In this document: one piece after another, positions 26,341 to 35,316 of the stretch | How the letters are laid out: each line of letters starts with the position of its first letter | How positions within the stretch are numbered: the stretch's first letter is position 1 | Assembly (NCBI RefSeq): GCF_002222055.1 | Contig: NZ_MUGS01000062.1 | Span: 73,430-137,429 of the forward strand | Origin: Flavobacterium araucananum | GTDB lineage: Bacteria; Bacteroidota; Bacteroidia; Flavobacteriales; Flavobacteriaceae | Reading direction: 5' to 3' | DNA length: 64,000 nt | Notes under the pieces: model-generated | The model's input: only the letters and a program-made list of their open reading frames with translations | What the model was told of the DNA's origin: nothing | Database searches by the model: none | Position numbers and translations under genes: made by a program

Positions 26341-27231
26341 CTATTGTGCTATTTCTTTCTTTTTAAATACTTTTTTGAACAGGTTTACAAATCCTAAAAC
26401 TACCAATCCTAATAGTAATCCTATTACAAATTCTTTTATAATAGAAGGAATATTAATTTTAGGGACTAAATGATGGAAGAACGGGATATAATGTACAAAG
26501 ATCCCACCTGCTACCAGAATTAAAGCTATTGTACCTATTACGGTTAAACTTTTAATTACGATAGGAAGTGCTTTTACTAATACATTTCCGATAAATTTTG
26601 ACAGGCTTTTTTCTTTTTTACTAAACTTAATCAGTTTATAACCTACTTCATCCATTCTAACAATGATGGCAACGATACCATAAACACCAACGGTTGCAAT
26701 TACTGCGATTATTGAAACTACAATTATTTGCTGTAAAATAGGCTTTCCTATTACAGTTCCCAGTGCTATAATTACGATTTCGACAGATAAGATAAAATCA
26801 GTTACGATTGCAGATTTTACTTTTCCTTTTTCGGCTTCAAGAATTTCTTCTTCAGTAAAATTTTGTGCTGTTATCCCTTCTGATTCTTCATGACTGTGCG
26901 GAAAAATATATTCGTAAATTTTCTCCGCTCCTTCATAGGCTAAAAAAAGTCCGCCAAGTACAAGAATTACTATAATTGCAACGGGCAAAAACGCACTTAA
27001 TAAAAAAGCTATCGGTAAAATAATTATCTTATTTAGCAAAGAACCTTTACTGATTGCCCACAAAACCGGAAGTTCTCTGGAGGACGCAAACCCTGAAGCT
27101 TTCTCTGCATTAACTGCCAAATCATCGCCTAAAATTCCAGCTGTTTTTTTTGCTGCAACTTTACTCATTACTGCAACATCGTCCATAATTGCTGCGATAT
27201 CATCTAATAGTACGAAAAAACCTGATGCCAT
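26341..27231 (-). CDS. DUF808 (YedI-like) inner-membrane protein
   Basis: The 296-residue protein begins with the family hallmark MASGFFVLLDDIAAIMDDVA and continues with KKTAGILGDDLAVNAEKASGF. About seven to eight hydrophobic helices follow (for example IIILPIAFLLSAFLPVAIIVILVLGGLFLAYEGAEKI and the C-terminal IIKEFVIGLLLGLVVLGFVNLF). This matches DUF808/YedI, an inner-membrane family of unknown function. The N-terminal motifs are fully conserved. It is followed by a terminator; a 39-residue membrane peptide on the same strand lies 122 bases upstream and could be cotranscribed. Confidence 0.88.
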   Translation of the reverse strand: MASGFFVLLDDIAAIMDDVAVMSKVAAKKTAGILGDDLAVNAEKASGFASSRELPVLWAISKGSLLNKIIILPIAFLLSAFLPVAIIVILVLGGLFLAYEGAEKIYEYIFPHSHEESEGITAQNFTEEEILEAEKGKVKSAIVTDFILSVEIVIIALGTVIGKPILQQIIVVSIIAVIATVGVYGIVAIIVRMDEVGYKLIKFSKKEKSLSKFIGNVLVKALPIVIKSLTVIGTIALILVAGGIFVHYIPFFHHLVPKINIPSIIKEFVIGLLLGLVVLGFVNLFKKVFKKKEIAQ

Positions 27232-27353
27232 TATATTTTATTTGTTTTTTAAACTACGTAATTCATTGGATTTTAGTCTCCAATTAAATTTACAAGTCTG
27301 ATTATTTATCTGCGCTAATCTAAGACTTTTTTACTAATTTTTTTACTTAAAAA

Positions 27354-27473
27354 TTAGCTGCATTGCCCTAAAAGCACCCAAATTATTACAAATACGAAGA
27401 TCGTACCAAAACATCCTCCGCCTAATTTTTTTGCACCGTAACCTGCCAATAATCCTCTAAAAATATTATTCAT
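27354..27473 (-). CDS. 39-residue single-helix membrane peptide
   Basis: The minus strand encodes a 39-residue peptide starting ATG (27471-27473) and ending TAA (27354-27356). It begins MNNIFRGLLAGYGAKKLGGG and continues with the hydrophobic helix CFGTIFVFVIIWVLLGQCS. The basic, glycine-rich N-terminus plus one transmembrane helix is a composition typical of real small membrane proteins. It lies in an otherwise empty 447-base gap with the same orientation as its neighbours. The codons avoid stops and look typical of the genome. I do not know its function, and the reading frame is the only evidence. Confidence 0.6.
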   Translation of the reverse strand: MNNIFRGLLAGYGAKKLGGGCFGTIFVFVIIWVLLGQCS

Positions 27474-27610
27474 AATGTTTATTTTATAGTGTTGTCAATA
27501 AATTATAAGTAAAAAATATACTTATGTAAATTTGGGAAACTAAATCTGAAATGTTTTTATATTACTTCAAAAAAAAGTTTCATCATTTACGGGTTTTAAA
27601 AGATCAAAAA

Positions 27611-27640
27611 AAACACCATTCGCCGCGGCAAATGGTGTTT
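27611..27640 (-). terminator. Terminator of the secreted-repeat gene pair
   Basis: ACACCATTCGCCGC pairs with GCGGCAAATGGTGT with one mismatch, with T runs on both strands. It ends the leftward transcript of the two secreted-protein genes. Confidence 0.75.
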
Positions 27641-27678
27641 TATAAAGCTATAGAACAAGCTAGCTACTAATTTATAAG

Positions 27679-28719
27679 TTAATCAGTTGTAACATTATTA
27701 CCTGAATTTACTAAAGTTGTTTTACTCACAATTCCTTGTCCAGTAGGAGGAGCTGGTGGAGTTTGACCTCCAACATTAATATATTTGCCTGAAACAGGAG
27801 AAATATTTAATATACGGCTTAAAATCAAATTAACCTGAGAACTTGGCAAGGCATTTTTATCAAAATAAAGACTTGCCTCACCATCATAAACGGTAGATAA
27901 TACAGGTAAATCAATCGAACTAAGGATTTTATTATTTCTAAAAAAAATACTTTTAGCTTTAGTTAACGCAGGAAAAGAAATAGATTGTAAGGATGGATTA
28001 TTGATGATATCAGAATCAAATCCATAAATACTTTTCAGAGCAGGAAATAAAATTGAACTTAATTTTTCGTTATTTCCTATGCGTATTTCATTATAAATTT
28101 CAGTAAGGGCATTTAAATTTATAGTGACTAATTTTAAATTTTCGCTTATATTTAAGTTTATTACCTTTTTTACTGCACTTAAATCTAAAGTTGTCAAATT
28201 TGTTGTGTTCAAAACATAAACATTTTCAGTTTGAGGGCCATACTCAGCTGCTACTTGTGCTGCTGCCTGTGCATCTGTAACATCACCGGTAATTATGATG
28301 CTTGGTTTTCCTTGGGTCTGGCTACTTCCTGCGTATAAGGCATAAGGCACACTTAAAAGCTGGCTTGTACCACTAATAGTATAATTGCTTCCTCCTGTTG
28401 GGTCAATTTCGGTTTTAATAAAGTGTGATCCTGCGCCCCAATTTATAGCAGCAAAAGTTCCGGTAACGGGTGTTCCGCCACCTATTTCTATGGTTGCCAA
28501 TCCGTTACTATTTGTTGTTACGGTTTGTGTTTCGACATAGCTGGCTGTACCAGTTGCTGAACCTAATAAAATACTACTTTTTATGCTTACCAATGTAGTT
28601 GCAACCAATGTACCATCGGCTTTACGAATAACAGACTGATAACTCATTTTTTGAGGTGCCTGTGCAAATAAAATGGTAAATGAGCTTAATAATAGGAATA
28701 CGAGAGTAATTTTTTTCAT
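27679..28719 (-). CDS. Secreted leucine-rich-repeat-like protein
   Basis: The 346-residue protein has a signal peptide (cleavage near residue 19, FTILFAQAPQ). An N-terminal domain of about 120 residues (QKMSYQSVIRKADGTLV to LLSVPYALYA) is common in secreted Flavobacterium proteins as a tail-fibre or adhesin-like module. From about 165 to 310 there are irregular repeats such as TTLDLSAVKKVINLNISENLKL and LSSILFPALKSIYGFDSDI, resembling receptor-L or LRR beta-helices. It lacks an obvious C-terminal sorting domain. It is 22 bases downstream of the sorting-domain protein, so cotranscription and cooperation at the surface are likely. The ligand is unknown. Confidence 0.7.
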   Translation of the reverse strand: MKKITLVFLLLSSFTILFAQAPQKMSYQSVIRKADGTLVATTLVSIKSSILLGSATGTASYVETQTVTTNSNGLATIEIGGGTPVTGTFAAINWGAGSHFIKTEIDPTGGSNYTISGTSQLLSVPYALYAGSSQTQGKPSIIITGDVTDAQAAAQVAAEYGPQTENVYVLNTTNLTTLDLSAVKKVINLNISENLKLVTINLNALTEIYNEIRIGNNEKLSSILFPALKSIYGFDSDIINNPSLQSISFPALTKAKSIFFRNNKILSSIDLPVLSTVYDGEASLYFDKNALPSSQVNLILSRILNISPVSGKYINVGGQTPPAPPTGQGIVSKTTLVNSGNNVTTD

Positions 28720-28741
28720 ATATTTTTCTACGGTTTGATTG

Positions 28742-29233
28742 TTATTTTTTAATGATTTTAAAAGTTTTTATTGTTTTGTTGTTCTCTTTTATAGCCAGAA
28801 AATAAATGCCCTGATTTAATTCCTGCAGAGACACTTTTGTTTCAGATGTTGTTATTTTCGAATTTCTGGATACTAGTTTTCCATTTATGTCAAATATATT
28901 ATAGGATAAATTATCTAACTTATCATTAACAACTACTAAATTTAGAATGTCGATAGTAGGATTTGGGTAGGCAGTCATTTCAAGATTAATTTCTTTAAAC
29001 TCATCGTTTCCCAGGGTAATAATCTCATACGGTTGTTGAACGCCTTGCAAAATATAGTTATTTGCTCCTGGCAAACTTGTATAAACCACCTGACCAACAG
29101 AGTAACTCGATGAGCCTCCGGTTCCTGTTGCATTTCCTCCTGAAACTACTACACTTTCTTGCGAATAAGCTGTGGTAATAAATGAGATGCTGGTGATCCA
29201 TAAAATTAAAAAAGTTTGTTGGTTTCTTCTCAT
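28742..29233 (-). CDS. Type 9 secretion sorting-domain protein
   Basis: The 163-residue protein has a signal peptide (about 1-24, ending TAYSQE), a short middle region with GGSSSYSVGQVVYTSLPG and ILQGVQQPYEI, and a C-terminal type A Por/T9SS sorting domain (about 85-163: MTAYPNPTIDILNLVV to ELNQGIYFLAIKENNKTIKTFKIIKK). The sorting domain is recognised by the type 9 system and removed after export. The passenger is very small, so it may be an anchor or structural protein rather than an enzyme. It is the first gene of a two-gene unit with the LRR-like protein. Confidence 0.82.
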   Translation of the reverse strand: MRRNQQTFLILWITSISFITTAYSQESVVVSGGNATGTGGSSSYSVGQVVYTSLPGANNYILQGVQQPYEIITLGNDEFKEINLEMTAYPNPTIDILNLVVVNDKLDNLSYNIFDINGKLVSRNSKITTSETKVSLQELNQGIYFLAIKENNKTIKTFKIIKK

Positions 29234-29370
29234 ATAATAAATTTAGTGGTTACTTGTTTTATTGGATCAAAAAGCAATGTAAGTCTGCCTTTTTAATTAA
29301 TTATTCAAATATATACTAATTCTTACACAATTTTAGTAATTGAAAAGAAGGAATCATAAAAAAATAAGCA

Positions 29371-29405
29371 AAAAAAACACCAACATTTCTGCTGGTGTTT
29401 TTATG
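29371..29405 (-). terminator. Terminator of clpB
   Basis: AAAACACCA pairs with TGGTGTTTT around an 11-nt loop; A and T runs on the two sides make it usable on both strands. It lies downstream of the leftward clpB gene and just upstream of the sorting-domain gene. Confidence 0.65.
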
Positions 29406-29423
29406 GAAAGGCATCTTGTAAGG

Positions 29424-29586
29424 CTACCGTGTGGACGCAAATATTATAAATCAATTTTGAACACGAATTCCACTAATTCGCACAAATTTTAATAGGTTAA
29501 CCTTGTTTGTGAAATTAATTTCACAAACAAATTAGTGACACTTAGTGCTATCCGTGTTATTTTTTATACTTGTGTCCACACAGTAG
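29424..29586. repeat. Nested inverted repeat, MITE-like
   Basis: Outer 17-base arms CTACCGTGTGGACGCAA (29424-29440) and its complement at 29570-29586 match at 15 of 17 positions. Inside lies a CACGAATT-type inverted repeat (from about 29460) and a perfect hairpin TTTGTGAAATTAATTTCACAAA (about 29505-29526). Nothing is encoded. With the terminator it fills the 366-base gap between the sorting-domain gene and clpB. Confidence 0.6.
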
Positions 29587-29599
29587 TCTTAAAAATAAA

Positions 29600-32203
29600 T
29601 TATTTACCGATATGGGTTTGATTTCTAAAAACCAATTGCCCATCAAAAGCATCTAGTAAAATAATGCTGTCTGTAGCGATGTTTCCTGCCAAAATTTCTT
29701 TCGACAATTGATTCAATACTTCTCTTTGAACGACACGTTTTACTGGTCTTGCACCAAATTGCGGATCATAGCCTTTGTCTGACAAATATTTAATAGCTTC
29801 TGGTGTTGCATCCATCGCAATCCCTTGTAAGGCAAGCATTTTTGTAACGCTTTTAAGCTGTAAACTAACAATTTTAGAAATATTCTCTACTGTCAACGGT
29901 GTAAACATTACAATTTCGTCGATACGGTTTATAAATTCCGGACGAACGGTTTGCTTTAATAATCCTAAAACTTCAGTTTTTGCTGCTTCTGTAGCTGCCT
30001 CAACACTTCCTTTTAAGTTCTCGAATTTATCTTGTATAATCTGACTTCCCATGTTGGATGTCATGATGATAATTGTATTTTTAAAATCGGCGAGGCGACC
30101 TTTGTTATCAGTCAAACGCCCTTCGTCTAGTACCTGCAATAAAATATTGAATGTATCGGGATGTGCTTTTTCGATCTCATCCAACAAAATTACCGAATAG
30201 GGTTTTCTACGCACGGCTTCCGTCAATTGTCCACCTTCATCATATCCAACATATCCCGGAGGTGCACCAACCAAACGGCTCACACTGTGGCGTTCCTGAT
30301 ACTCACTCATATCGATACGGGTCATAGCATTTTCGTCATCAAAAAGATACTCTGCCAGCGCTTTAGCAAGTTCTGTTTTACCTACTCCCGTTGTTCCTAA
30401 AAACAAGAAAGTACCAACTGGTTTTTTCATATCCTGCAATCCGGCACGACTTCTACGAACGGCATCACTCACAGCTTCGATCGCTTCTTCCTGACCTACA
30501 ACACGTTTGTGTAATTCGTCTTCTAGATGCAGGAGTTTTTCACGTTCTGTCTGAAGCATTTTCATAACAGGAATTCCTGTCCATTTTGCTACAACTTCGG
30601 CAATATCTTCACGGGTTACTTCTTCTTTTATCAAAGAGTTACCGGATTGGTATTCTTGCAATTGTTTTTGTAGAACATCAAGACGTTCTTGTGCTTCTTT
30701 TATTTTGCCATAACGAATCTCGGCTACTTTTCCATAATCACCTTCACGTTCTGCACGTTCTGCTTCGTATTTAAAATCTTCAATCTCTAATTTTACTGCC
30801 TGAATTCCGTCAACAACATCTTTTTCAGATTTCCATTTTGCATAAATTTCATTGCGTTCTTCTTTAAGATTTGCCAAATCCATGCGTAAGATTTTCAGTT
30901 TACTTTCTTCTTTTTCGCGTTTTATGGCTTCGATTTCAATTTCGAGCTGCATGATTTTACGATCCAGAACATCTAATTCTTCTGGCTTCGAATTGATTTC
31001 CATGCGCAGTTTAGATGCTGCTTCATCCATTAAATCGATGGCTTTATCCGGCAAAAAACGATTCGTAATATAACGTTGCGAAAGTTCTACTGCTGCAATA
31101 ATTGCTTCATCTTTAATTTGAACTTTATGATGTGTTTCGTACTTCTCTTTGATTCCGCGCAAAATCGAAATCGCACTTTCAGTATCCGGTTCATCGATTA
31201 AGATCTTTTGAAAACGACGTTCTAAGGCTTTGTCTTTCTCAAAATATTTTTGATATTCATCTAAAGTTGTAGCTCCAATAGCTCTTAGCTCTCCACGGGC
31301 CAAAGCTGGTTTCAGGATATTTGCCGCATCCATGGCTCCTTCTCCTCCACCTGCACCTACAAGTGTATGAATCTCGTCTATAAATAATACAATATCCCCT
31401 TCGGCAGCTGTAACTTCTTTTACTACTGATTTTAAACGTTCTTCAAATTCTCCTTTAAATTTTGCTCCTGCAATCAGCGCTCCCATATCAAGCGAGAAAA
31501 CGATCTTATCCTTTAAGTTTTCAGGCACATCGCCATCAACAATTCTATGTGCTAAGCCTTCGGCGATGGCCGTTTTACCAACTCCGGGCTCTCCCACTAA
31601 CATTGGGTTATTTTTTGTTCTACGGGTTAAAATCTGCAATACACGACGAATTTCTTCATCACGGCCAATTACAGGGTCCAGTTTTCCGTTTCTGGCTAAT
31701 TCGTTTAGATTTTTAGCATATTTGTTTAATGCGTTATACGTTTCTTCGGCTGAGGCTGATGTTACTCTTTCTCCTTTACGAAGTTCTTCAATAGCAGCTT
31801 TAAGCCCTTTTCCGGTAACGCCCTGGTCTTTTAAAATTTGAGAAACTTTACTTTTCGAATCAAAAATTGCTAAGATCAAGTGTTCGATAGAAACATATTC
31901 ATCATTCATTTTCTGAGCGATAATTTCTGCTTCATTCAATGCTTTATTGGCATCTCTTGAAAGTATAATATCGCCTCCTGAAACTTTTGGAAAGCTTTGT
32001 ATTGTACTGTCTAATATTTGTAAAAACAATGGCACATTTACATTGAGTTTTTTCAGAATAAATGGTGCTACATTTTCATCTACTTCAAAAATAGCTTTAA
32101 AAATGTGTTCGTTTTCTATTTGTTGTTGTCCGTTGCGTTGTGCCAATTGCTGTGACAACTGAATGGCTTCCTGCGACTTTATTGTAAATTTATTTATGTT
32201 CAT
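29600..32203 (-). CDS. clpB: ATP-dependent disaggregase ClpB
   Basis: ClpB rescues aggregated proteins together with DnaK. The 867-residue protein has the complete domain order: Clp N-domain repeats (about 1-145), first AAA+ module with GEPGVGKT near 206 and DEIHTLVGAG near 280, the coiled-coil middle domain (about 410-525), and a second AAA+ module with GTTGVGKT near 610 and LLDEIEKAH near 675. The C-terminal D2-small domain contains GARPVKRVVQ. The middle domain separates it from ClpA and ClpC. No CIRCE element or clear TAnnTTTG box was found upstream, so heat control could not be judged. Confidence 0.96.
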   Translation of the reverse strand: MNINKFTIKSQEAIQLSQQLAQRNGQQQIENEHIFKAIFEVDENVAPFILKKLNVNVPLFLQILDSTIQSFPKVSGGDIILSRDANKALNEAEIIAQKMNDEYVSIEHLILAIFDSKSKVSQILKDQGVTGKGLKAAIEELRKGERVTSASAEETYNALNKYAKNLNELARNGKLDPVIGRDEEIRRVLQILTRRTKNNPMLVGEPGVGKTAIAEGLAHRIVDGDVPENLKDKIVFSLDMGALIAGAKFKGEFEERLKSVVKEVTAAEGDIVLFIDEIHTLVGAGGGEGAMDAANILKPALARGELRAIGATTLDEYQKYFEKDKALERRFQKILIDEPDTESAISILRGIKEKYETHHKVQIKDEAIIAAVELSQRYITNRFLPDKAIDLMDEAASKLRMEINSKPEELDVLDRKIMQLEIEIEAIKREKEESKLKILRMDLANLKEERNEIYAKWKSEKDVVDGIQAVKLEIEDFKYEAERAEREGDYGKVAEIRYGKIKEAQERLDVLQKQLQEYQSGNSLIKEEVTREDIAEVVAKWTGIPVMKMLQTEREKLLHLEDELHKRVVGQEEAIEAVSDAVRRSRAGLQDMKKPVGTFLFLGTTGVGKTELAKALAEYLFDDENAMTRIDMSEYQERHSVSRLVGAPPGYVGYDEGGQLTEAVRRKPYSVILLDEIEKAHPDTFNILLQVLDEGRLTDNKGRLADFKNTIIIMTSNMGSQIIQDKFENLKGSVEAATEAAKTEVLGLLKQTVRPEFINRIDEIVMFTPLTVENISKIVSLQLKSVTKMLALQGIAMDATPEAIKYLSDKGYDPQFGARPVKRVVQREVLNQLSKEILAGNIATDSIILLDAFDGQLVFRNQTHIGK

Positions 32204-32293
32204 AGATATACGATTTAGGTTTAACTTTTAGTTGTAAAGTTCGATACCATTAAAATTAGAACTTATTGCATTACATTTTAATTTTAAATGATA

Positions 32294-32301
32294 TAACTTT
32301 G
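32294..32301 (+). promoter_or_regulatory. Candidate -7 box for ytxJ
   Basis: TAACTTTG matches TAnnTTTG, 109 bases before the ytxJ start. The nearest upstream TTG is about 25 bases away, slightly long. Confidence 0.45.
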
Positions 32302-32409
32302 CAGGAGAACATTCAAATTATATTCCACACTAAAAATACAGACAAATTGACATTAAAAAACTGATTTTTATCATTTTTAAACGTCAAAAAGTCATAAAAC
32401 AAGTCAAAT

Positions 32410-32799
32410 ATGAGTTTTTTAAATTCAATCTTCGGAAATTCAGATAATACAGAATCTCCAAAAAGTAATGTTAATTGGACAGAATTAACGGATGTAGCGC
32501 AATTATTAGAAATTGTAGCGATCTCGAACGAAAAGCCTGTTGTTATTTTTAAACACAGTACAAGATGCAGTATTAGCCGAATGGCTCTGAAGCAATTTGA
32601 ACGCGAATTTGATCTAAACGAGACGGTAGATGCTTATTTTTTAGATCTTATTGCGCATAGAGATATCTCTAACGAAATTGCAAGCAGATTTAATGTATAT
32701 CATGAATCTCCACAACTCATTTTAATTAGAAACGGAAAAGCTGTTTATGATGTTTCGCACAGCGATATTGATGCTGTAGCTTTAAAAGAGAAAGTTTAA
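32410..32799 (+). CDS. ytxJ: Bacillithiol-system thioredoxin-like protein YtxJ
   Basis: This 129-residue cytosolic protein has the thioredoxin-like YtxJ (DUF2847) fold: KPVVIFKHSTRCSISRMALKQF with a single redox cysteine near residue 57, then YFLDLIAHRDISNEIASRFNVYHESPQLILIRNGKAVYDVSHSDI with the cis-Pro of ESPQ. YtxJ proteins are monothiol bacilliredoxin-like proteins that remove bacillithiol from proteins, which fits thiol use in Bacteroidetes. It is divergent from clpB, a neighbour compatible with stress physiology but not proof of a link. Confidence 0.88.
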   Translation: MSFLNSIFGNSDNTESPKSNVNWTELTDVAQLLEIVAISNEKPVVIFKHSTRCSISRMALKQFEREFDLNETVDAYFLDLIAHRDISNEIASRFNVYHESPQLILIRNGKAVYDVSHSDIDAVALKEKV

Positions 32800-32806
32800 T
32801 TTTTTT

Positions 32807-32865
32807 GCCACAGATTAAAATGATTTCATAGCTTTTTTAATCCTTATAATCCTTTAATCTGTGGC
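32807..32865. repeat. GCCACAGATTAAA inverted repeat
   Basis: GCCACAGATTAAA (32807-32819) and its perfect 13-base complement (32853-32865) enclose 33 bases. It lies between the converging ytxJ and membrane-protein genes and may act as a terminator. The word GCCACAGATTA also occurs near 2410. Confidence 0.7.
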
Positions 32866-32874
32866 AACTTTAAT

Positions 32875-34044
32875 TTAAAAAGTTCCTTCTGATCCTCCTC
32901 CACTAAATCCTCCACCTCCAAAATCCATTGGAGAACCTGAAGTTTTTGCTTCTGGTTTTAAACCAAATGTTGAGGCAACTATCAACGCTTCGGCGTTTAA
33001 AATAGCATTCGAACTATTCATTCGGTCCGGTTTGAATGTTAAACCAACTTCATTATCTTTTAGTTTCCTGATCGAAAAATAAGCTATTGCAAACAAAACC
33101 AATCCTCCAAGGGTCAATGCTACTTCTATTGGCAAAACGGAATAATAAAACCGAACGGTATAGATAGAAAATCCAATGGCCAGAAAGCTTATCCAAAGCA
33201 TGATTCTGTCTTTCGTTTTTAAAGCCTGAACCAAATAAACAAAAGGAACGATAAAAGTAAAAGCATAGAAAAAAACAGCAAACGGAATGTCATGCCCGGG
33301 AAGTATTTCGTTTCCTAAAAGTGCTACAGAAAGTTCTCTTACAACCAAATAATTACACGAAAGATAAAATAAAACCAGACAAAAACTATTGGCTAATAAA
33401 AGCCCGTAATAATAATAACTTTCTTTAAGATTATTGATGGTTCTTTTTGTAAAAAAATAAAATCCCGCAGCAAATAACATCGTAACAAAGGGAAGAATTG
33501 TTTTACCGATGGCACCAAATTCGAACATTCCGTAAAATAAAACTGCCGAAGCTGCTATACAAAAAACAAGTAAAGACAGTAAATGCAGATATCTTCTATA
33601 CATTAAAAAAGAGGCTACTGCTACAAATATTGCAATGTTTAGCTCGTAACCTTCTGTTGTAATGGCAATAGCTATTCCTAAGTTTAAAAGCGCTCCTAAA
33701 ATAAAAGCATCGTCTAAACCGTGTCCGTAATATTTTTGATTGGCAAAAAATTCTGCTCCTGCAAAACCAACTGCAGCAAAAAGATAACAAGCAATATTCA
33801 TAAAAGAATCACTCGCAGCAGAAAATCCCATCAATGAAATAACGCCACATACGGATACATACAAAAAAGCCCCTAAAAGAAAAAATCCCAACCGAACCAA
33901 AAGATTACTTTGTCTGGTAAAAGCCGGTAATTCTTTTTTAATCAAATCTTTTTGTTCTTTACTAATAAAACCTGCTGACTGTAAAGATTTTGCTTCGTCT
34001 GCTAAAGTCAAATTGTCTAATAATTTTTTATCATGTACGATCAT
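32875..34044 (-). CDS. Polytopic membrane protein, DUF4401/DUF2157-like
   Basis: The 389-residue protein starts with a soluble helical segment (DKKLLDNLTLADEAKSLQSAGFISKEQKDLIKKEL) and is followed by about ten hydrophobic helices. It ends with a soluble tail and a glycine-rich motif GGGGFSGGGSEGTF like that of TPM/YgcG-type proteins. It overlaps the upstream membrane-protein gene by four bases (ATGA-type coupling), so the two products are probably made together and may interact. Function unknown; the family assignment rests on overall architecture. Confidence 0.7.
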   Translation of the reverse strand: MIVHDKKLLDNLTLADEAKSLQSAGFISKEQKDLIKKELPAFTRQSNLLVRLGFFLLGAFLYVSVCGVISLMGFSAASDSFMNIACYLFAAVGFAGAEFFANQKYYGHGLDDAFILGALLNLGIAIAITTEGYELNIAIFVAVASFLMYRRYLHLLSLLVFCIAASAVLFYGMFEFGAIGKTILPFVTMLFAAGFYFFTKRTINNLKESYYYYGLLLANSFCLVLFYLSCNYLVVRELSVALLGNEILPGHDIPFAVFFYAFTFIVPFVYLVQALKTKDRIMLWISFLAIGFSIYTVRFYYSVLPIEVALTLGGLVLFAIAYFSIRKLKDNEVGLTFKPDRMNSSNAILNAEALIVASTFGLKPEAKTSGSPMDFGGGGFSGGGSEGTF

Positions 34045-35042
34045 GCTGCGATTTCTTTATTGAAGTTTTTAATTAGTTTGATAAACAGTACTATTGAGCC
34101 TATAAAATATGCCGGAAGCAACAAAATAAACAGTTCCCAAACATCTGAAAAATTTACATTCTCGAAGATTTTAAACAAGAATATATTGAAGCCAATGTAG
34201 CCGTAGATAATCGTAAAAACATACAACGACATTGCTTTTACTTCGTGGCTAATTTTATAAAAATAAAAGGATGAAGCTCCTAAAACAATCACAAAAAGAA
34301 ACCAGATCGCATCATCATAATGATCTATCATACTGCTTATTGCTGCAATACTTATAATGTGCAACGCAAATGTTAGATAGATAACATTAAAATGTGTTTT
34401 GAGCTGATTTTTTGTGCTGTAAATTGTCCATAAAATTAGTAAGCCTCCCAAAGCTATTGCTGAATAACTCAAAGTCTGATCTTCGTAAAAATTACTGTTA
34501 TTTAATAAATCCTGGGGTGTTACCGAAAGGCCAACGTATGCTGCCAAACCGGTTATTGCAATGGTCAGAACACTTTTATTATCAAAATAATAAGCACAAA
34601 AGAAACTCACAAGGGTTGGTATTAATGTTGCTAATCCATAATGGGTTCCGAATGGTTTGTACTGAAATTGAAGATATCCTATAAAAATACAGGTAAGTAT
34701 ATTGCCTGCTAAAACGAGATATTCTAATACCGGATTTTCGAATGTAGTTTCTTGTTTTTGAAATCCTTTCGAATTTTTAAAACAATAATAAAAGCAAACT
34801 CCTATCACAACCAGCAATAGGGACAAAATTGCAATGTGGCCTATTGTATCAATATTGTTGTAAATTAAAATCCCGATTCCTGAAGTAAACGATAAAACAG
34901 ACAAATAGAGAAACAACTTTAACTCTGCATTTAGCGAGAAAATATTCAAATTGCGATAGGTAGCAACTTCCTGATATTGATTTTCTGTAATTAGATTTCT
35001 CTCCAGAAGTGCCTTAGTGGCTTGGTCGTCGAACTTATTCAT
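34041..35042 (-). CDS. DUF2157-like membrane protein
   Basis: The 333-residue protein begins MNKFDDQATKALLERNLITENQYQEV, the short helical region that precedes the membrane part in DUF2157-type proteins, and then has nine or ten hydrophobic segments (LKLFLYLSVLSFTSGIGILIY, IGHIAILSLLLVVIGVCFYYC and so on). It is the first gene of a coupled pair with the following membrane protein. DUF2157 and DUF4401 proteins are often encoded next to each other, which supports the assignment. The activity is unknown. Confidence 0.7.
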   Translation of the reverse strand: MNKFDDQATKALLERNLITENQYQEVATYRNLNIFSLNAELKLFLYLSVLSFTSGIGILIYNNIDTIGHIAILSLLLVVIGVCFYYCFKNSKGFQKQETTFENPVLEYLVLAGNILTCIFIGYLQFQYKPFGTHYGLATLIPTLVSFFCAYYFDNKSVLTIAITGLAAYVGLSVTPQDLLNNSNFYEDQTLSYSAIALGGLLILWTIYSTKNQLKTHFNVIYLTFALHIISIAAISSMIDHYDDAIWFLFVIVLGASSFYFYKISHEVKAMSLYVFTIIYGYIGFNIFLFKIFENVNFSDVWELFILLLPAYFIGSIVLFIKLIKNFNKEIAA

Positions 35043-35257
35043 ATTTTATTTTTATAAACATACAAATCAAAAATAGTCTTTTTTTTGTCATCAATAATTT
35101 TAATTTGTAAATAAAAACTTTCCTGAACTGACCTAAGAAAAAGTTTTATTACCTATTAATTTTATAAGTAATATCTGTTAAATTTTAAAAATCTTTTATA
35201 AAAAGAGCAAAAATTTATTAAAAATATTTAGAATTAAATTTTATTAATTACATTCGA

Positions 35258-35269
35258 GTAATCGATTAC
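35258..35269. promoter_or_regulatory. Palindrome upstream of the pectate lyase gene
   Basis: GTAATCGATTAC is a perfect 12-base palindrome, 48 bases before the ATG. Its place and symmetry suit a dimeric repressor or activator site for a carbohydrate-responsive gene. No second copy was noticed nearby, so the call is tentative. Confidence 0.35.
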
Positions 35270-35316
35270 ATTAACCCTTAAATCACTCCTATTAACCTAA
35301 ATTAATTTTCTTAAAA

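Noticed and set aside
31462..31841. Long antisense frames opposite clpB.
   Set aside because: They are the usual shadows of a highly expressed, codon-biased gene on the other strand; the translated sequences have no protein-like pattern.
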